Shown: positions 29,231 through 39,125 of the stretch, piece after piece
Layout of the letters: the number at the start of each line of letters is the position of its first letter
How positions within the stretch are numbered: the first letter of the stretch is position 1
Assembly (NCBI GenBank): GCA_023091735.1
Contig: JALKBU010000230.1
Coordinates: forward strand, 1-58,239
Length of the DNA: 58,239 nucleotides
Reading direction: 5' to 3'
Source: Trichomonas tenax
Lineage: Eukaryota; Parabasalia; Trichomonadida; Trichomonadidae
The notes under the pieces: model-generated
What the model was told of the DNA's origin: nothing
Databases searched by the model: none
Seen by the model: only the letters and a program-made list of their open reading frames with translations
Program-made: the position numbers and the translations under genes

Positions 29231-31264
29231 ATGAATTTTGGCGAGGAAGGTGAGCTCCTAAAACGTAAAAGACTTGAGGAAGCTCGTCTTTATGCTGAAG
29301 ACTTGAGAAAGCAGATGGAAGAAAAAGCAAATAAACCGGCGACACCGGACTTTTATTCATCAAATGCGGCCTACGGACAAGCAAATTATCCTTCGTTGAA
29401 AAATCGTTACACAAAATACCAACCCGGAGAATACGACAACATCAATTACCAGCCACCGCAAAATCAATCATTAATTAGACGACAAGGACCCGTAAATCCC
29501 GCATCTGGCGCAAATTCTTCTCTGTCAAATGTTGGCGACAGCCCACCTGATGACGCTCCACTGAGCCCCGCTGAAGGATACAGCTCTCCTGCGAAAGCAA
29601 TAGTTCCAGCGGGCGGAAGACATGCGCCAGCTGTCTCACACTCGCCGAGGTTTGCAGAGCCACTTCCAGACTTGCCACCGTCGGCGCCTTCTGGTCCCTC
29701 TCCCGATGTTATTCGATTTGCTGATAGACTTTCATGGCTCGAAAGCTCTGTTGATCAGCACCAGTCTATTCTACGCGCCGCATCTGACTGTGCCACCCGT
29801 TTAGAAAGGACAGCAATTCCTTCGTTAAACGATGGAGTTCAACAACTCCGCCAAGCGCTCGATAGAGTTGCCGCTGTTGATCTTCCTGGACGTATTAGGC
29901 CACTGGAAGAAGAAAATGCACGCTTAGAAGAGCGAATCTCTGCTGCTGCTAATGATTATATCACACAAGCTCAATCTTTAAGAGCCAGGCTCAATGAAAC
30001 ATCTACAGTTTTCACACAAACAACGCAAAAATTCAACGACTTCTCTGACTCAGTTAAAGCAGCTTTGCTCGAATTCAAATCACAAATCAGCCGTGGACGC
30101 GATGCACACGATACTCTTGCACAGCGTATTGCTGGGTGCGAAAGCAGAGCTTCGCAAATTGAAGAAAGCTTGCGTGCCGTATCTTCAAATCTTTCTGGAT
30201 TTGAAAGGAGCGCCAGTGATTCGATTGCAAACTCTCAGTCACAAATGAACTCTTCTATCTCCGCTGCTGCTCTTCAAGTTGCTGAGGACATCAAACATGA
30301 ATCAGATGCCAGAGATCAAGCAACAATGGTTATCCACAATCAGACAGAAGAAGTCAATCAGCGCATCGGCTCAGCAGTTTCTAACGTCCAAGGCGTTATC
30401 AATGATCTTAGCTCCTCATTCAAACAGTCCCTCACTGCACTCAGTAACTCCGTGAGAGATGCATTAGAAGATACAAGATCAACATCAGACCAGAAGTATC
30501 AAGAACTTTCTGATAGATTAGACAAGATTGTAGCTGATACTGACACCAACTTTAACTCGATTCAGAACGGGGCACTTGATGCACTTGCTGCAATTAATGA
30601 TCAGGCAACGAGGAGTAGAGATGCTCTCGAAGCTGCTCTTACTCAGGAGTGTGAGATCAGAAGAAAGAACGAGAAGCAGATCGCCTCCAAATATGAGAAT
30701 TTCATGTCATTAATTGTTAACGAAATGCAACTTCAGACGAGTCAAATGGAAGAAATGACAAACCAAGCAACAGCACAGATCATTCAGACAGCAAACGAGC
30801 AACTTGTTCCACTTAGGAACGAAGTCCAAGCAATCAGAGAGCGCACAAATGGTATAAATGCCATCATTGCTAAGGCAAATCAGACAGAGAGCCTGATCTC
30901 GCAGCTTAACACGCAGCTCATGGAGAATGTTGCTCAACTTGGCAGGCAAAGCAGCACAATAGTGTCAACACTCCAGAAGATCAGAGTTGAGTCTGAAGAT
31001 ACGATGCAGAACATGCAGGAAAGACTTCATGTCGTCGAAGAACAGGAGACAATCCCCCAGTTCGCATCAAGGAAAGAAGTCCAGGATAGCTTCGGAAGAC
31101 TCGGCATGGACTTCGATGGAAGAATGCAGGAGATCGAGCAACAGATTGGCATCATATTCAGTCAGCTTGCTGACCTGACAATGACAATGCCAGCACCAAA
31201 ACAAGCAAGAGAGGCAGGATCAGATATTCTCGACAAACTTGCTAAGGAAGCTCAAAACCATTAG
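29231..31264 (+). CDS. Long coiled-coil protein, unknown function
   Basis: 677 aa. The first 35 residues are basic and helical (KRKRLEEARLYAEDLRKQ). Residues 36-160 are Pro/Ser/Asn/Tyr-rich and disordered. From about 165 to 640 the protein is a continuous coiled coil rich in Ala, Ser, Gln and Asn, with few aromatic residues (for example ISAAALQVAEDIKHESD, SDQKYQELSDRLDKI). There is no signal peptide or membrane segment. The domain plan (disordered basic head plus long Ala/Ser/Gln rod) is that of filament-forming cytoskeletal or flagellar-root proteins; trichomonads have many in the costa, pelta-axostyle and basal bodies. Assignment to any one structure would be a guess. Confidence 0.8.
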   Translation: MNFGEEGELLKRKRLEEARLYAEDLRKQMEEKANKPATPDFYSSNAAYGQANYPSLKNRYTKYQPGEYDNINYQPPQNQSLIRRQGPVNPASGANSSLSNVGDSPPDDAPLSPAEGYSSPAKAIVPAGGRHAPAVSHSPRFAEPLPDLPPSAPSGPSPDVIRFADRLSWLESSVDQHQSILRAASDCATRLERTAIPSLNDGVQQLRQALDRVAAVDLPGRIRPLEEENARLEERISAAANDYITQAQSLRARLNETSTVFTQTTQKFNDFSDSVKAALLEFKSQISRGRDAHDTLAQRIAGCESRASQIEESLRAVSSNLSGFERSASDSIANSQSQMNSSISAAALQVAEDIKHESDARDQATMVIHNQTEEVNQRIGSAVSNVQGVINDLSSSFKQSLTALSNSVRDALEDTRSTSDQKYQELSDRLDKIVADTDTNFNSIQNGALDALAAINDQATRSRDALEAALTQECEIRRKNEKQIASKYENFMSLIVNEMQLQTSQMEEMTNQATAQIIQTANEQLVPLRNEVQAIRERTNGINAIIAKANQTESLISQLNTQLMENVAQLGRQSSTIVSTLQKIRVESEDTMQNMQERLHVVEEQETIPQFASRKEVQDSFGRLGMDFDGRMQEIEQQIGIIFSQLADLTMTMPAPKQAREAGSDILDKLAKEAQNH

Positions 31265-31436
31265 TGACACTAATGAAAAGTCTAAATAGTGTTATTTTGT
31301 TTTTCGTATTAAATTTCATGTCACCTTGTTTTTAATTTATCATTATTTATGGGTAATTAGTTCTTAATTGAAAGATATATTAGAGATAAATAAATCTAAA
31401 CTCTAAATTTTATAATATAATAAAAGATCAAGTTTT

Positions 31437-31979
31437 TCAAATAATGCCAGCCTTCTTATCCTTGGCAAGAAGCTTCTTATTACGCTTCTTCATGTAAGCT
31501 GCTAATCTTCCAGTACTCTGAAGTTCATCGAATTTCTTCTTTTGCTGCATTAACTTCATATCCTTCTTGTCCATCCAATATGGACGCTTACCTTCAGCAA
31601 TTCTCTGTCTTTCTTCTCTGTGCCATTGAATACTAGCGTTGACATCATCGATTTTTGATGTCATTGTTTTATGTTGATCTCTGAGAGACTGTAAACGCTT
31701 CTGAAAATCAGGATCTGAAGCTAAATTAGGATCATCTTCTAATTCTCTTTGCATTTCTGCAATTTCAGCCTCACGATTCTTTTGGAGAAAGGCGTAGTTC
31801 TTAACGAAGCCAACTTTATCAATATCCCCGCATTCAGCGCGAAATCTCGGATCTGTTATTTTGTGAGATTTTTCGACGTCGAGAAGTTTTCTTCCGCAAG
31901 GCTTTGATGTGGATAATTCCTGTGGTGCATTTCTGGACTTCTTTGAGCGAACTTTCTTCTTCTTTTCAACTTCGCTCAT
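31437..31979 (-). CDS. RRP36: RRP36-like rRNA-processing factor
   Basis: 180 aa. It shows the RRP36 family plan: APQELSTSKPCGRK near the N-terminus, DPRF followed by about 17 residues and KNYAFLQKNREAEI, a charged coiled coil (60-115), then EGKRPYWMDKKDMKLM and a Lys-rich C-terminus (AAYMKKRNKKLLAKDKK). RRP36 is a nucleolar component of the 90S pre-ribosome needed for early pre-rRNA cleavages in 18S maturation. Slightly shorter than fungal and animal homologues (about 260-300 aa), mainly at the N-terminus. Start chosen at ATG 31979, which sits 4 nt after a TTGTCACTTTTC motif. Confidence 0.85.
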   Translation of the reverse strand: MSEVEKKKKVRSKKSRNAPQELSTSKPCGRKLLDVEKSHKITDPRFRAECGDIDKVGFVKNYAFLQKNREAEIAEMQRELEDDPNLASDPDFQKRLQSLRDQHKTMTSKIDDVNASIQWHREERQRIAEGKRPYWMDKKDMKLMQQKKKFDELQSTGRLAAYMKKRNKKLLAKDKKAGII

Positions 31980-31983
31980 TTTT

Positions 31984-31995
31984 GAAAAGTGACAA
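31984..31995 (-). promoter_or_regulatory. TTGTCACTTTTC initiator-type motif of the RRP36 gene
   Basis: Contains TCACT, a TCAYW initiator match, immediately upstream of ATG 31979. The same TTGTCACTTTT string occurs before ATG 41188. Confidence 0.5.
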
Positions 31996-32239
31996 AATTT
32001 TGTGCTTCTTTTGATTTTAGATGAAAAGAAGCATAATTGGATTGATTATCATATAAATTCATGATATATGCACTGTGTGCACTATCACATTTTAATATGA
32101 ACATTCACTATGCATCGTCATCAAAATCAATTCTTGTTCAATAATTGACAGCATTGATAATTATATGCCATGATCACTCTAACAAGTTTTTGTAATGTAT
32201 ATGTCTTAGTAACAACTAATTAACAAAATTAATCAATTA

Positions 32240-33085
32240 TCACTTCTTTTCATACCAGCACTCAACACACTTGTGTCCCTTGCAAGCCTCATCAAAATAT
32301 TCATACCAAATTGAGTTCAATTCGGGATATCCACAGCCACAATATGAAACTCCTTCTCTTCCGCATTTCCATGGCTTCTTGCAAACGAAATGAACTACCT
32401 TGATCTTTCCTGCTCTGAATGCATTTGAGAATCCGGATGATTCGATTCTAGGAGCATTATATTTCACTGGAAGTGGATTAAATGTCTTGAAGTATGCATT
32501 CAAGAAATACTGGTCACCCTCAGTGAATTGATATTCTTCTTGTTTAGATTTCTCAACCATATCGAAATATGTTTTATTCGATGGTTCAAGAACGAGAACA
32601 CCAGTGTTGCATATGAATGGTGGATTTATATCATTCACGCAAGACAATTGAGGGTAGTTAAATAGCTTTTCTATGTTTCCAAACAGTAGTGTATCAGAAT
32701 CGAGATAAAGAATTTTGGAATATTGTGTAAATCTCCATAATTGGAGTTTAACCCAAGATCTTCTATAGCTTTTTATAGGTTTTACTTCAGGAACTTCGTA
32801 AACTTTCCACCATTGCTCTAAAATTTCTCTCCAAGTATCGTTAACATCAGATGTAACTAAGCAAATTCGATCTACTTTGTCTCCATGGTACTTCTGAATT
32901 GAGTGTCCCAATGCAATAGCCCCCATACAAAAAGCTGGAGTGACCATCGTAGCGAAAGCGAGATCTGAACTTGATTTGCGCGCGAAATATAAATCTTCTG
33001 ACGTTTTTGAGGAAAATTTAAGAATGATAAAGTTAGCAATAATTCCAATTATCACAAAAACAGGGAAAAAATTGCTCACATTCAT
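32240..33085 (-). CDS. Glycosyltransferase family 8 (glycogenin-like), type II membrane protein
   Basis: 281 aa. A short N-terminus and one hydrophobic segment (about 6-24, FFPVFVIIGIIANFIILKF) make a signal anchor. The GT8 domain follows: TMVTPAFCMGAIALGHSIQ, RICLVTSDVN, the metal-binding YLDSDTLLFGN (the DSD is the DxD), CNTGVLVLEPSN and EGDQYFLNAYF. The C-terminus is Cys-rich (CKKPWKCGREGVSYCGCG, then CKGHKCVECW), suggesting disulfides and a lumenal location, probably Golgi. Such enzymes move a sugar from a nucleotide-sugar donor; donor and acceptor are unknown here, with surface glycans a reasonable target. TCATA at 33112-33108 (minus) lies 23-27 nt upstream of the ATG. Confidence 0.88.
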   Translation of the reverse strand: MNVSNFFPVFVIIGIIANFIILKFSSKTSEDLYFARKSSSDLAFATMVTPAFCMGAIALGHSIQKYHGDKVDRICLVTSDVNDTWREILEQWWKVYEVPEVKPIKSYRRSWVKLQLWRFTQYSKILYLDSDTLLFGNIEKLFNYPQLSCVNDINPPFICNTGVLVLEPSNKTYFDMVEKSKQEEYQFTEGDQYFLNAYFKTFNPLPVKYNAPRIESSGFSNAFRAGKIKVVHFVCKKPWKCGREGVSYCGCGYPELNSIWYEYFDEACKGHKCVECWYEKK

Positions 33086-33107
33086 AAATTTGACAATTTT
33101 CCATATT

Positions 33108-33112
33108 TATGA
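33108..33112 (-). promoter_or_regulatory. Initiator-like TCATA before the GT8 gene
   Basis: TCAYW match on the coding strand, about 25 nt before ATG 33085. Confidence 0.45.
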
Positions 33113-33365
33113 CATGTAAATTGAAATCAGAAGTGTTGCTCATTTGACTATTCCACAAGCTTCTGCATAAGTTGGGTGAACTCTTTGACACACAATCGAC
33201 TGAGCGCCTGTTGGCTTCACTTTATAGTTCTCAAATTTATTTGGTCTACAATAATAAAATATAGAGCCGCTTCATATGATATATATGAAAAATAAGAAAA
33301 GGTCCGTTATGTTGAGCTCAAACTCAACTATGTTTTATTTGATACTAACAAGAATAATATACAGC

Positions 33366-33746
33366 TTAAGAAAATACATGAAATTCAGAGAAATCTGCAA
33401 AATAAGAAGATTCTACATCTTCATTGGGGGTATTAAGGGTAAAATATAAATCCATCTGCTGGAAAGCTTGGGCGAGGTCAATACTCGGTGCACCAGCTGG
33501 ATTCTGTTGAATTTCCCTTTTTGGTTGAGTAATGGCCGGAAGTGGCTCAGTGCTCAACTTAGGGATAACTATATCAACCTTTGTTTGTGTGTTCATTGTG
33601 TAATCACGCAAATGATGAGGTTTGATAGATTTGTTGACTTTGATGAGTTCCCCCTTACGATCCAACTCAAAGAACATCTCTCCTGTGGATCCCTGGAAGC
33701 TAACCCACTTAGCTTTAACGCGATAAGTTGGTCTTCCAACCTTCAT
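33366..33746 (-). CDS. Hypothetical 126-aa protein
   Basis: Start ATG 33746, not the GTG at 33749, because a TCACTT box (33756-33751, minus strand) lies directly upstream. The N-terminal half is basic and beta-like (MKVGRPTYRVKAKWVSFQGS; MFFELDRKGELIKVN), the C-terminal half Pro/Gln/acidic and probably disordered. No signal peptide or membrane segment. Not recognised. A small beta-barrel head with an acidic tail could be nucleic-acid or chromatin related, but there is no motif to support that. Confidence 0.65.
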   Translation of the reverse strand: MKVGRPTYRVKAKWVSFQGSTGEMFFELDRKGELIKVNKSIKPHHLRDYTMNTQTKVDIVIPKLSTEPLPAITQPKREIQQNPAGAPSIDLAQAFQQMDLYFTLNTPNEDVESSYFADFSEFHVFS

Positions 33747-34554
33747 CACAAGTGAAATTACTTAAAAATTTTCAAAATTTTCAAAAACCGAAAATCCTGG
33801 CAGGACTCAAAATTTTTAATCTAATCGTGTACAATGAAAATGTAGTAGAATAAAAATTTACAAAATTTAGCATTTTGGTGAAAACTTTATTTAAGTATTT
33901 GGCCATGATACTTTTAGACTATGAAATGCTTGCATAGAGCTATTGATTTGCAATGTTCATTTGGTGCCTATTTTGACCAATTCCAAAAATCTTAGACAAA
34001 CTCAGGAACTTGTAACTATTGTTGCATGTACTACTTGAGGCCAGGCATGGTATTTCCATTATCAAAATTCAGTACAATGATATAAATTTAGCACAAAACG
34101 GTCTCAGAATAGTTTCCTCATATTTAGGCAGGGAAGTGAGCACCTGACATAAGTCATTCACATTGTTTGTTTTTCAAATCTTCTTAAGTGATATATCTAT
34201 GTAGTCTGTGTCAATAACAAGGATCAAAATATCTTCTCTTAATGCTTGAATTGAGGTAGCACTGTGTTATGATGAAAAATATCATTGCGAAATACTTTTC
34301 ATTCATAAGTTGAATAAAGCTTTAAACAAATTATGCAAGAATGATACAATTGTACATCCATGATATGGAATCATGCGTAACAATCAAACACACCATAATA
34401 GTGATCTTTTTTGTTGAAATCGAGAAGATTGAAGTACTAAGTGTATTGAACCATTCCTTTGATCTTGGTGCTTATTGCCTTGATTAAAAACTCATGTGTC
34501 ATTCATTTAGTCCCAATGATGAAGAGTCCAAAAAAAACTGAGAAAATTTCATCG
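33747..34554. other. Intergenic, no gene seen
   Basis: 800 bp of AT-rich DNA with no usable open frame, inverted repeat or RNA-like element that I could find. The near promoter of the 33746 gene is at its left end. Confidence 0.5.
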
Positions 34555-34819
34555 TTAAATTTCTTCAGCAGAATGGATTTTAGCAGAAATTACACATGTT
34601 AAGCAAACACACGCAATTAAACTTGATAAAACCGTGTCGATCAAGAACGAATATTCGATTTCAACGGAAAAATCCAAAAATAAAATGCTCGCAGTTCGCA
34701 CGCCAACTTGCATAGGTATATGCATGCTAATCTCAATCTGACAAGGAAAAATATTATCATCGAAGAAAAGCGTCAGAAGATCCAACTTTTTCAAAAATAT
34801 ACATGCCAAAAACGATCAT
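34555..34819 (-). pseudogene. Possible small membrane-protein gene with one frameshift
   Basis: ATG 34819 opens MIVFGMYIFEKVGSSDAF and stops at TGA after 20 codons. The next frame, open to 34555, continues FDDNIFPCQIEISMHIPMQV and ends with a hydrophobic helix (IDTVLSSLIACVCLTCVIS). Composition is less AT-biased than neighbouring spacers. A single 1-nt change near 34770 would separate the two halves. No relative recognised; it could also be chance. Confidence 0.3.
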
Positions 34820-34973
34820 TTACAAGTCAAAAATAATCTCAACTGAATCAAAAATGTTATATTCCGAAACAGCAATCAAAACAATGATGATGTGAAATGA
34901 TATCAAATAGAGAGTTTTCATCGTTTGAGATTTCAGTTGCCAAAACGGTTTTATTGGTCGGAATACTTTTAAG

Positions 34974-35918
34974 ATGAGGATTGTCGTCGCTCTCGGTGGT
35001 AACGCCCTTCTCCAGCGTGGCATGAAGGGAACATTCCAGGACCAGCAGGCTGCCTGCCGCCTTGCCATGTCCCAGATCGTCAAGATCGTTAAGGATGGCA
35101 ACGAGCTCGTTATGACACACGGTAACGGCCCACAGTGTGGTGCTATCTTCCTCCAGAACGTCGCTGGCGAACAGGAGAAGGTTCCAGCTATGCCACTCCA
35201 CGTTTGTGGTGCTGAGACACAGGGCTTCCTTGGTGAGCTCCTCCAGCAGGAACTCGATGGTGCTCTCCGTGCTGAGGGAATCAACAAGCAGGTTGTCTCC
35301 ATCGTCACACAATCCTTCGTCGATCCAAAGGATCCAGCTTTCCAGAACCCAACAAAGCCAATTGGCCCATTCTACTCAAAGGAGGAAGCTGAATTCCTCA
35401 AGAACGAGCGTGGCTACAACATGGTCGAGGATGCTGGCCGTGGCTACAGAATGATCGTCCCATCCCCAGTCCCACAAAAGTTCGTCGAAGAGGAGGCCAT
35501 CAAAACACTCGTCAACGCCGGCTTCATCGTCGTCTGCTCCGGTGGTGGTGGCATCCCAGTCATGCTCGACGAGCAGGAGAACAGAATCAAGGGTGTCGAT
35601 GCCGTTATCGACAAGGACCTTGGTGCTTCCGTCCTCGCTGCCACAACAAACGCTGATGCCTTCATGATCCTTACAGACGTCCCAGAGGCTCTCCTCAACT
35701 ACCGCAAGGAGAACGAGACAGCCATCCGCCAGGCTACAGTCGCTGAGATAGAGAAGTACATCGAGGAAGGCCACTTCATCAAGGGCTCCATGCTTCCAAA
35801 GATCCAGGCTTGCCTCCGCTTCGTCAAGTCCACAGGCAAACCAGCCGTCATCACAGCTCTCGACTGCGCCCTTCAGGCGCTCAAGGGTGAGCGTGGCACA
35901 AAGATCGTTCCAAACTAA
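34974..35918 (+). CDS. CBK: Carbamate kinase
   Basis: 314 aa, the normal family length. Catalyses carbamoyl phosphate + ADP = ATP + carbamate, the energy-yielding last step of the arginine dihydrolase pathway, which trichomonads use in anaerobic energy metabolism. The enzyme is bacterial in type and cytosolic in Trichomonas. Motifs: VVALGGNALLQRG at the N-terminus, MTHGNGPQCGAIF (47-59), KPIGPFYS, VVCSGGGGIPVM, DKDLGASVLAATTNADAFMI and KGSMLPKIQACLRF (substrate-lid lysine). Codons end heavily in C or G, unlike most of the window, which indicates high expression. TAA is followed by A (UAAA). No TCAYW box in the 60 nt upstream. Confidence 0.97.
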   Translation: MRIVVALGGNALLQRGMKGTFQDQQAACRLAMSQIVKIVKDGNELVMTHGNGPQCGAIFLQNVAGEQEKVPAMPLHVCGAETQGFLGELLQQELDGALRAEGINKQVVSIVTQSFVDPKDPAFQNPTKPIGPFYSKEEAEFLKNERGYNMVEDAGRGYRMIVPSPVPQKFVEEEAIKTLVNAGFIVVCSGGGGIPVMLDEQENRIKGVDAVIDKDLGASVLAATTNADAFMILTDVPEALLNYRKENETAIRQATVAEIEKYIEEGHFIKGSMLPKIQACLRFVKSTGKPAVITALDCALQALKGERGTKIVPN

Positions 35919-36429
35919 ACAAGTAATCCATACGTTAGATATGTTAATTATTTTTTTCAATAGCTCAGTTGATATCTGAAATCTCATTGTTCACATTGAG
36001 CAGTTACACATCTAAATGATAGGCAAAATTGTTTTGTTTGATAATGATATCTTGCAAAATTAATTTAAAATAAAATTACAAATTTATTGAAGACCTGCAC
36101 AATCTTTTCCATTTTAAGACTATTGCTCGATAGTTAGAATTACTTTCAATATTTGAATAGAAATGATGAATGTAAAAAACTGATAATTTTACATAAAAAT
36201 TCTTCTTTGTATAGTTTTAAAAGGTATTGTCTTCAAATTAAATCGAGGGTTTATTTTAACTATTCATTTGAAATTAATGAGTAAAGAATTTATCAATCAA
36301 ATTATAAGAATTGTTAAGATATTGAAATCAAATTTTAGAACAAAAATCATTTGAATAAATAACAATTTAATAAACGAAACAACAAACAAAAATAAATATA
36401 TTTCGTGTAGATAAATATGGTATATCGAC
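35919..36429. other. Convergent intergenic spacer
   Basis: 510 bp between carbamate kinase and the convergent coiled-coil gene. AT-rich, nothing else seen. Confidence 0.5.
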
Positions 36430-37260
36430 TTAAATGAACTGATTATTAAGTTCCTCATCTTTCTTGCGCTTTGATGCTTTGTAAATCTTTTTCGCGGACT
36501 TGGACGAAAAGTTCGCCACATATTCACGATTTTCTTCTATATGAGCGAGTATCGAAGTCATTTGATCTTTGAGATATCTGTTTTCTCCCATCAATGAGTT
36601 AATATTTGCCTCATCATCATCTGAACTCTCTTTGGACATTGAATTCTCAACTTTCTTAGGTGGTTCGATAATTTTTGGCGGTTTTGGAGAGAATGTAGAT
36701 CTTTTCATGAGCGCCTCGCAAGATTCATAGTTATTCCGCTCGAGTTCTTGTCTGGCTTTCTCTGCTTGTAGAATACCGGTTAATTCTGTGATTTGTTGAT
36801 TCAAATCTTTAATTTTCTTTTCAACATCCGATGTTTCGAGCTGTAGGCGAACAATTTCATCGTATTTAGCTTCTGTATGTTTAAATATATTTTCATCATC
36901 TTCATCATCGAGATTTTCAAGTTCATAGATGATCTTTCTGAGTATATTTTTGTGTGCTGAGCTATCTTCAGCTATTTTTTCGAGAATTTCAATTGCAGAC
37001 GGATTTTCTGCATGAATCCAGTATTGCATATCTACCTCTTTCATCTTTCTGGATTGTGACATTATGGCATCTATAGACGTTGACGTTGAAATTTGTTCGA
37101 ATTTGCGTGGATTTGATCGATATGTTGATCGAAAAGTACCAAAATGTTGGACTCTCGGCGTTTTAATTCTGGGAAACATATCCATGGATCGACCAATCGA
37201 CGCACGTCCTACTTGTTTCAGACGAACAGTTGAATGATCAAAAAAATTATCAACACTCAT
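36430..37260 (-). CDS. Hypothetical coiled-coil protein
   Basis: 276 aa. The N-terminal 65 residues are basic and Ser/Arg-rich with Phe-Gly-Thr-Phe type motifs (PRVQHFGTFRSTYRSNPRKF). A central helical region (about 75-185) ends in a coiled coil (SDVEKKIKDLNQQITELTGI). A Pro/Lys linker (FSPKPPKIIEPPKKVE), an acidic patch (SSDDDEAN) and a short C-terminal coil with a basic end follow. No signal peptide or membrane segment. Not recognised; probably a cytoskeleton-associated protein. Confidence 0.75.
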   Translation of the reverse strand: MSVDNFFDHSTVRLKQVGRASIGRSMDMFPRIKTPRVQHFGTFRSTYRSNPRKFEQISTSTSIDAIMSQSRKMKEVDMQYWIHAENPSAIEILEKIAEDSSAHKNILRKIIYELENLDDEDDENIFKHTEAKYDEIVRLQLETSDVEKKIKDLNQQITELTGILQAEKARQELERNNYESCEALMKRSTFSPKPPKIIEPPKKVENSMSKESSDDDEANINSLMGENRYLKDQMTSILAHIEENREYVANFSSKSAKKIYKASKRKKDEELNNQFI

Positions 37261-37610
37261 TTTTACAATATATAAACGAAGATTTAATTGTGATGTTTAC
37301 AAATCCCTCATTACATTTTAATATCTCTATGATATGCACATCCCAAATAATACAAAATTAAAAAATTAAGGGTGTGAAACCAAGCACTTTTGATCTTATT
37401 TTTGAGCACAAAGAAATGAATTAAGATATAGCATTGGCATAAGTATACGGAAACAAACAACCAGGTTTCAGACCGAAAAGAGTAAGATTTTGGGAAAAAT
37501 ATCTATGATTAAAAACTAAAAATGAGCTGATGACGTGCAGAAAGAATGAATAACAGTATTTTATTCCAACATCCATTATCTTTGCTTCTTCAAAGAATAT
37601 ATCATTTGTT
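37261..37610. other. Intergenic, no gene seen
   Basis: 350 bp of AT-rich spacer between two genes on the minus strand. Confidence 0.5.
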
Positions 37611-38195
37611 TTAGCAACAGCCTTTCTTCTTTTGTGTATTGTTATTTTCTAAATTGACTTCCTGACCGCTTAAAACAAACTTAGCTTCTGGAAGCATAGA
37701 TATCACTGTCTGGAAGAGCAAACCAATTCCTTGCCCAGTTTTAGCCGAGGCATAAACAATTGGAATGTCCATTCTCTTTGACCAGTCATCAACATAATCT
37801 CTGTTGAACCTCGGTTCAAGATCTAGCTTATTTCCGACAACTATGAATTTAACGTCTGGATTAGTATCTTCTTTAACAGTTGGAAGCCAATTTTCAACGG
37901 ACGAGAAACCATCCTCTATTGAAGTATCAAAAACGATGATAGCTACTGTCGATCCACGTGCGTACATTGGGACGAGGCTCTTATAGCGTTCCTGACCAGC
38001 AGTATCCCAAATGTGGAGCAAAGCCGGTCCGTAGTGCGTGGAAACTTCTTTAGAAACATATGCTGCCCCAATTGTCGAATTGCTAGCGTCGGAGAAGGAG
38101 TTGTTATGGTATCTGACTATGACGCTCGTTTTGCCTACTGAAGAATCTCCAACAAAAATAACTTTGAATTCAGGTTTTGTAGGTGAAACATTCAT
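37611..38195 (-). CDS. Rab GTPase, Rab5-like
   Basis: 194 aa from ATG 38195. Twelve further codons are open upstream to an ATG at 38231, but that stretch (FFLNIPKVTTK) covers the motif AAAAGTGACAA found just before several start codons, so the shorter form is preferred. G1 GDSSVGKT (16-23), effector loop STIGAAYVSKEV, G3 WDTAGQERYKSL, G4 NKLD, G5 ASAK and a C-terminal GCC for double geranylgeranylation. TIGAA in the effector loop with QERYKSLVPMYARG is the Rab5/Rab21/Rab22 pattern, so early endocytic traffic is the likely role. Length normal. Confidence 0.92.
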   Translation of the reverse strand: MNVSPTKPEFKVIFVGDSSVGKTSVIVRYHNNSFSDASNSTIGAAYVSKEVSTHYGPALLHIWDTAGQERYKSLVPMYARGSTVAIIVFDTSIEDGFSSVENWLPTVKEDTNPDVKFIVVGNKLDLEPRFNRDYVDDWSKRMDIPIVYASAKTGQGIGLLFQTVISMLPEAKFVLSGQEVNLENNNTQKKKGCC

Positions 38196-38547
38196 TTTTG
38201 TTGTCACTTTTGGAATGTTCAGAAAAAACATTTTCCGTACTCCCCACGGTTATAAATAGAATTTCTATACTGTGTATTCATTAATAATACCATTTTCGGA
38301 GGCTTATAAGCACAATCTGATAATCTTTTTATAAATATTGAATTCAGTCTCTTTCCTTAACACATCTTAAAACTCTCCATCTCAGGTTTTTATATTTACA
38401 TTTTCTCTAAACTATTCAATAAAATTTATATAATTTTTCTTTTGATGGAGGAGTATCATAATCAGATTAATCTATTCTTGTGGTATTCGCTGTGAGTTTG
38501 TTTTCAATGGATATTTATTTTACATTAAAAAAGACAGTATTTCTAAT

Positions 38548-39114
38548 TCAAAACAATTCAGAAAGAGAGTTTGCGGCAATGATAACGTCCATCATCTCCA
38601 TTTCTTCTGCAAGTTGGATAATCTTTTTCAGTATATCTTTAGCAGCTGCTGCTTTGTCTGTTTCGAAATATAATGGAACTACAATTAGAGCATCCAAGAA
38701 GAAGCGTGGTGGGAAGTGATAATCCTTGATGGCGAGGATTTTTTCGAGTAATGTGAGGAATTCTGCAAGATACTCTTTAGATAATGAGGCGCTTCCATTT
38801 GCAAATGCATGAAAAGAATGAATGATTGATTTACTTGGAACAGCGAGAGATTTTGGCTGTTTAACAATTTGTCTTTTAGATAAATCTTGATTCTGAGCTA
38901 TTGGATAAGGAAGAACCTGCGATGATGTCGACACTTGTTGTGATGCAGATGATATTTTATACAGAAGGCTTGTGGCTGCATGTTTAACTTCATCATCGCT
39001 TGAAATTGCGAGATAAATCAGTGGAGGAATCACATCAATGTTATTGCTATCCCAAAGTTTCTTAATCTCGCCAAGTTTGTCCTTTGATTCAAGGAGTTGC
39101 GAGATGATTGACAT
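38548..39114 (-). CDS. Hypothetical helical (ARM/HEAT-like) protein
   Basis: 188 aa. Two helical parts, 1-55 (KKLWDSNNIDVIPPLIYLAI, SSDDEVKHAATSLLYKISSA) and 105-188, joined by a Ser/Gln/Pro linker. The VIPPLIYLAISSDDEVKHAAT pattern looks like one armadillo or HEAT unit. Not recognised beyond that. Promoter elements lie close: GGCACTTTTTA at 39136-39126 and TCACCTTTCGG at 39150-39140 (both minus). It is divergent from the tetraspanin gene, with 89 bp between the two ATGs, so the two may share a promoter region. Confidence 0.7.
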   Translation of the reverse strand: MSIISQLLESKDKLGEIKKLWDSNNIDVIPPLIYLAISSDDEVKHAATSLLYKISSASQQVSTSSQVLPYPIAQNQDLSKRQIVKQPKSLAVPSKSIIHSFHAFANGSASLSKEYLAEFLTLLEKILAIKDYHFPPRFFLDALIVVPLYFETDKAAAAKDILKKIIQLAEEMEMMDVIIAANSLSELF

Positions 39115-39125
39115 TTAAAATTTAC

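Noticed and set aside
34820..35987. Antisense frames of 150-200 codons over carbamate kinase
   Set aside because: Shadows of a GC-rich coding strand; carbamate kinase is complete with all motifs.
37611..38231. 206-aa Rab starting at ATG 38231
   Set aside because: The extra 12 residues lie over a promoter-type AAAAGTGACAA string and add nothing Rab-like; ATG 38195 is favoured, though not proved.
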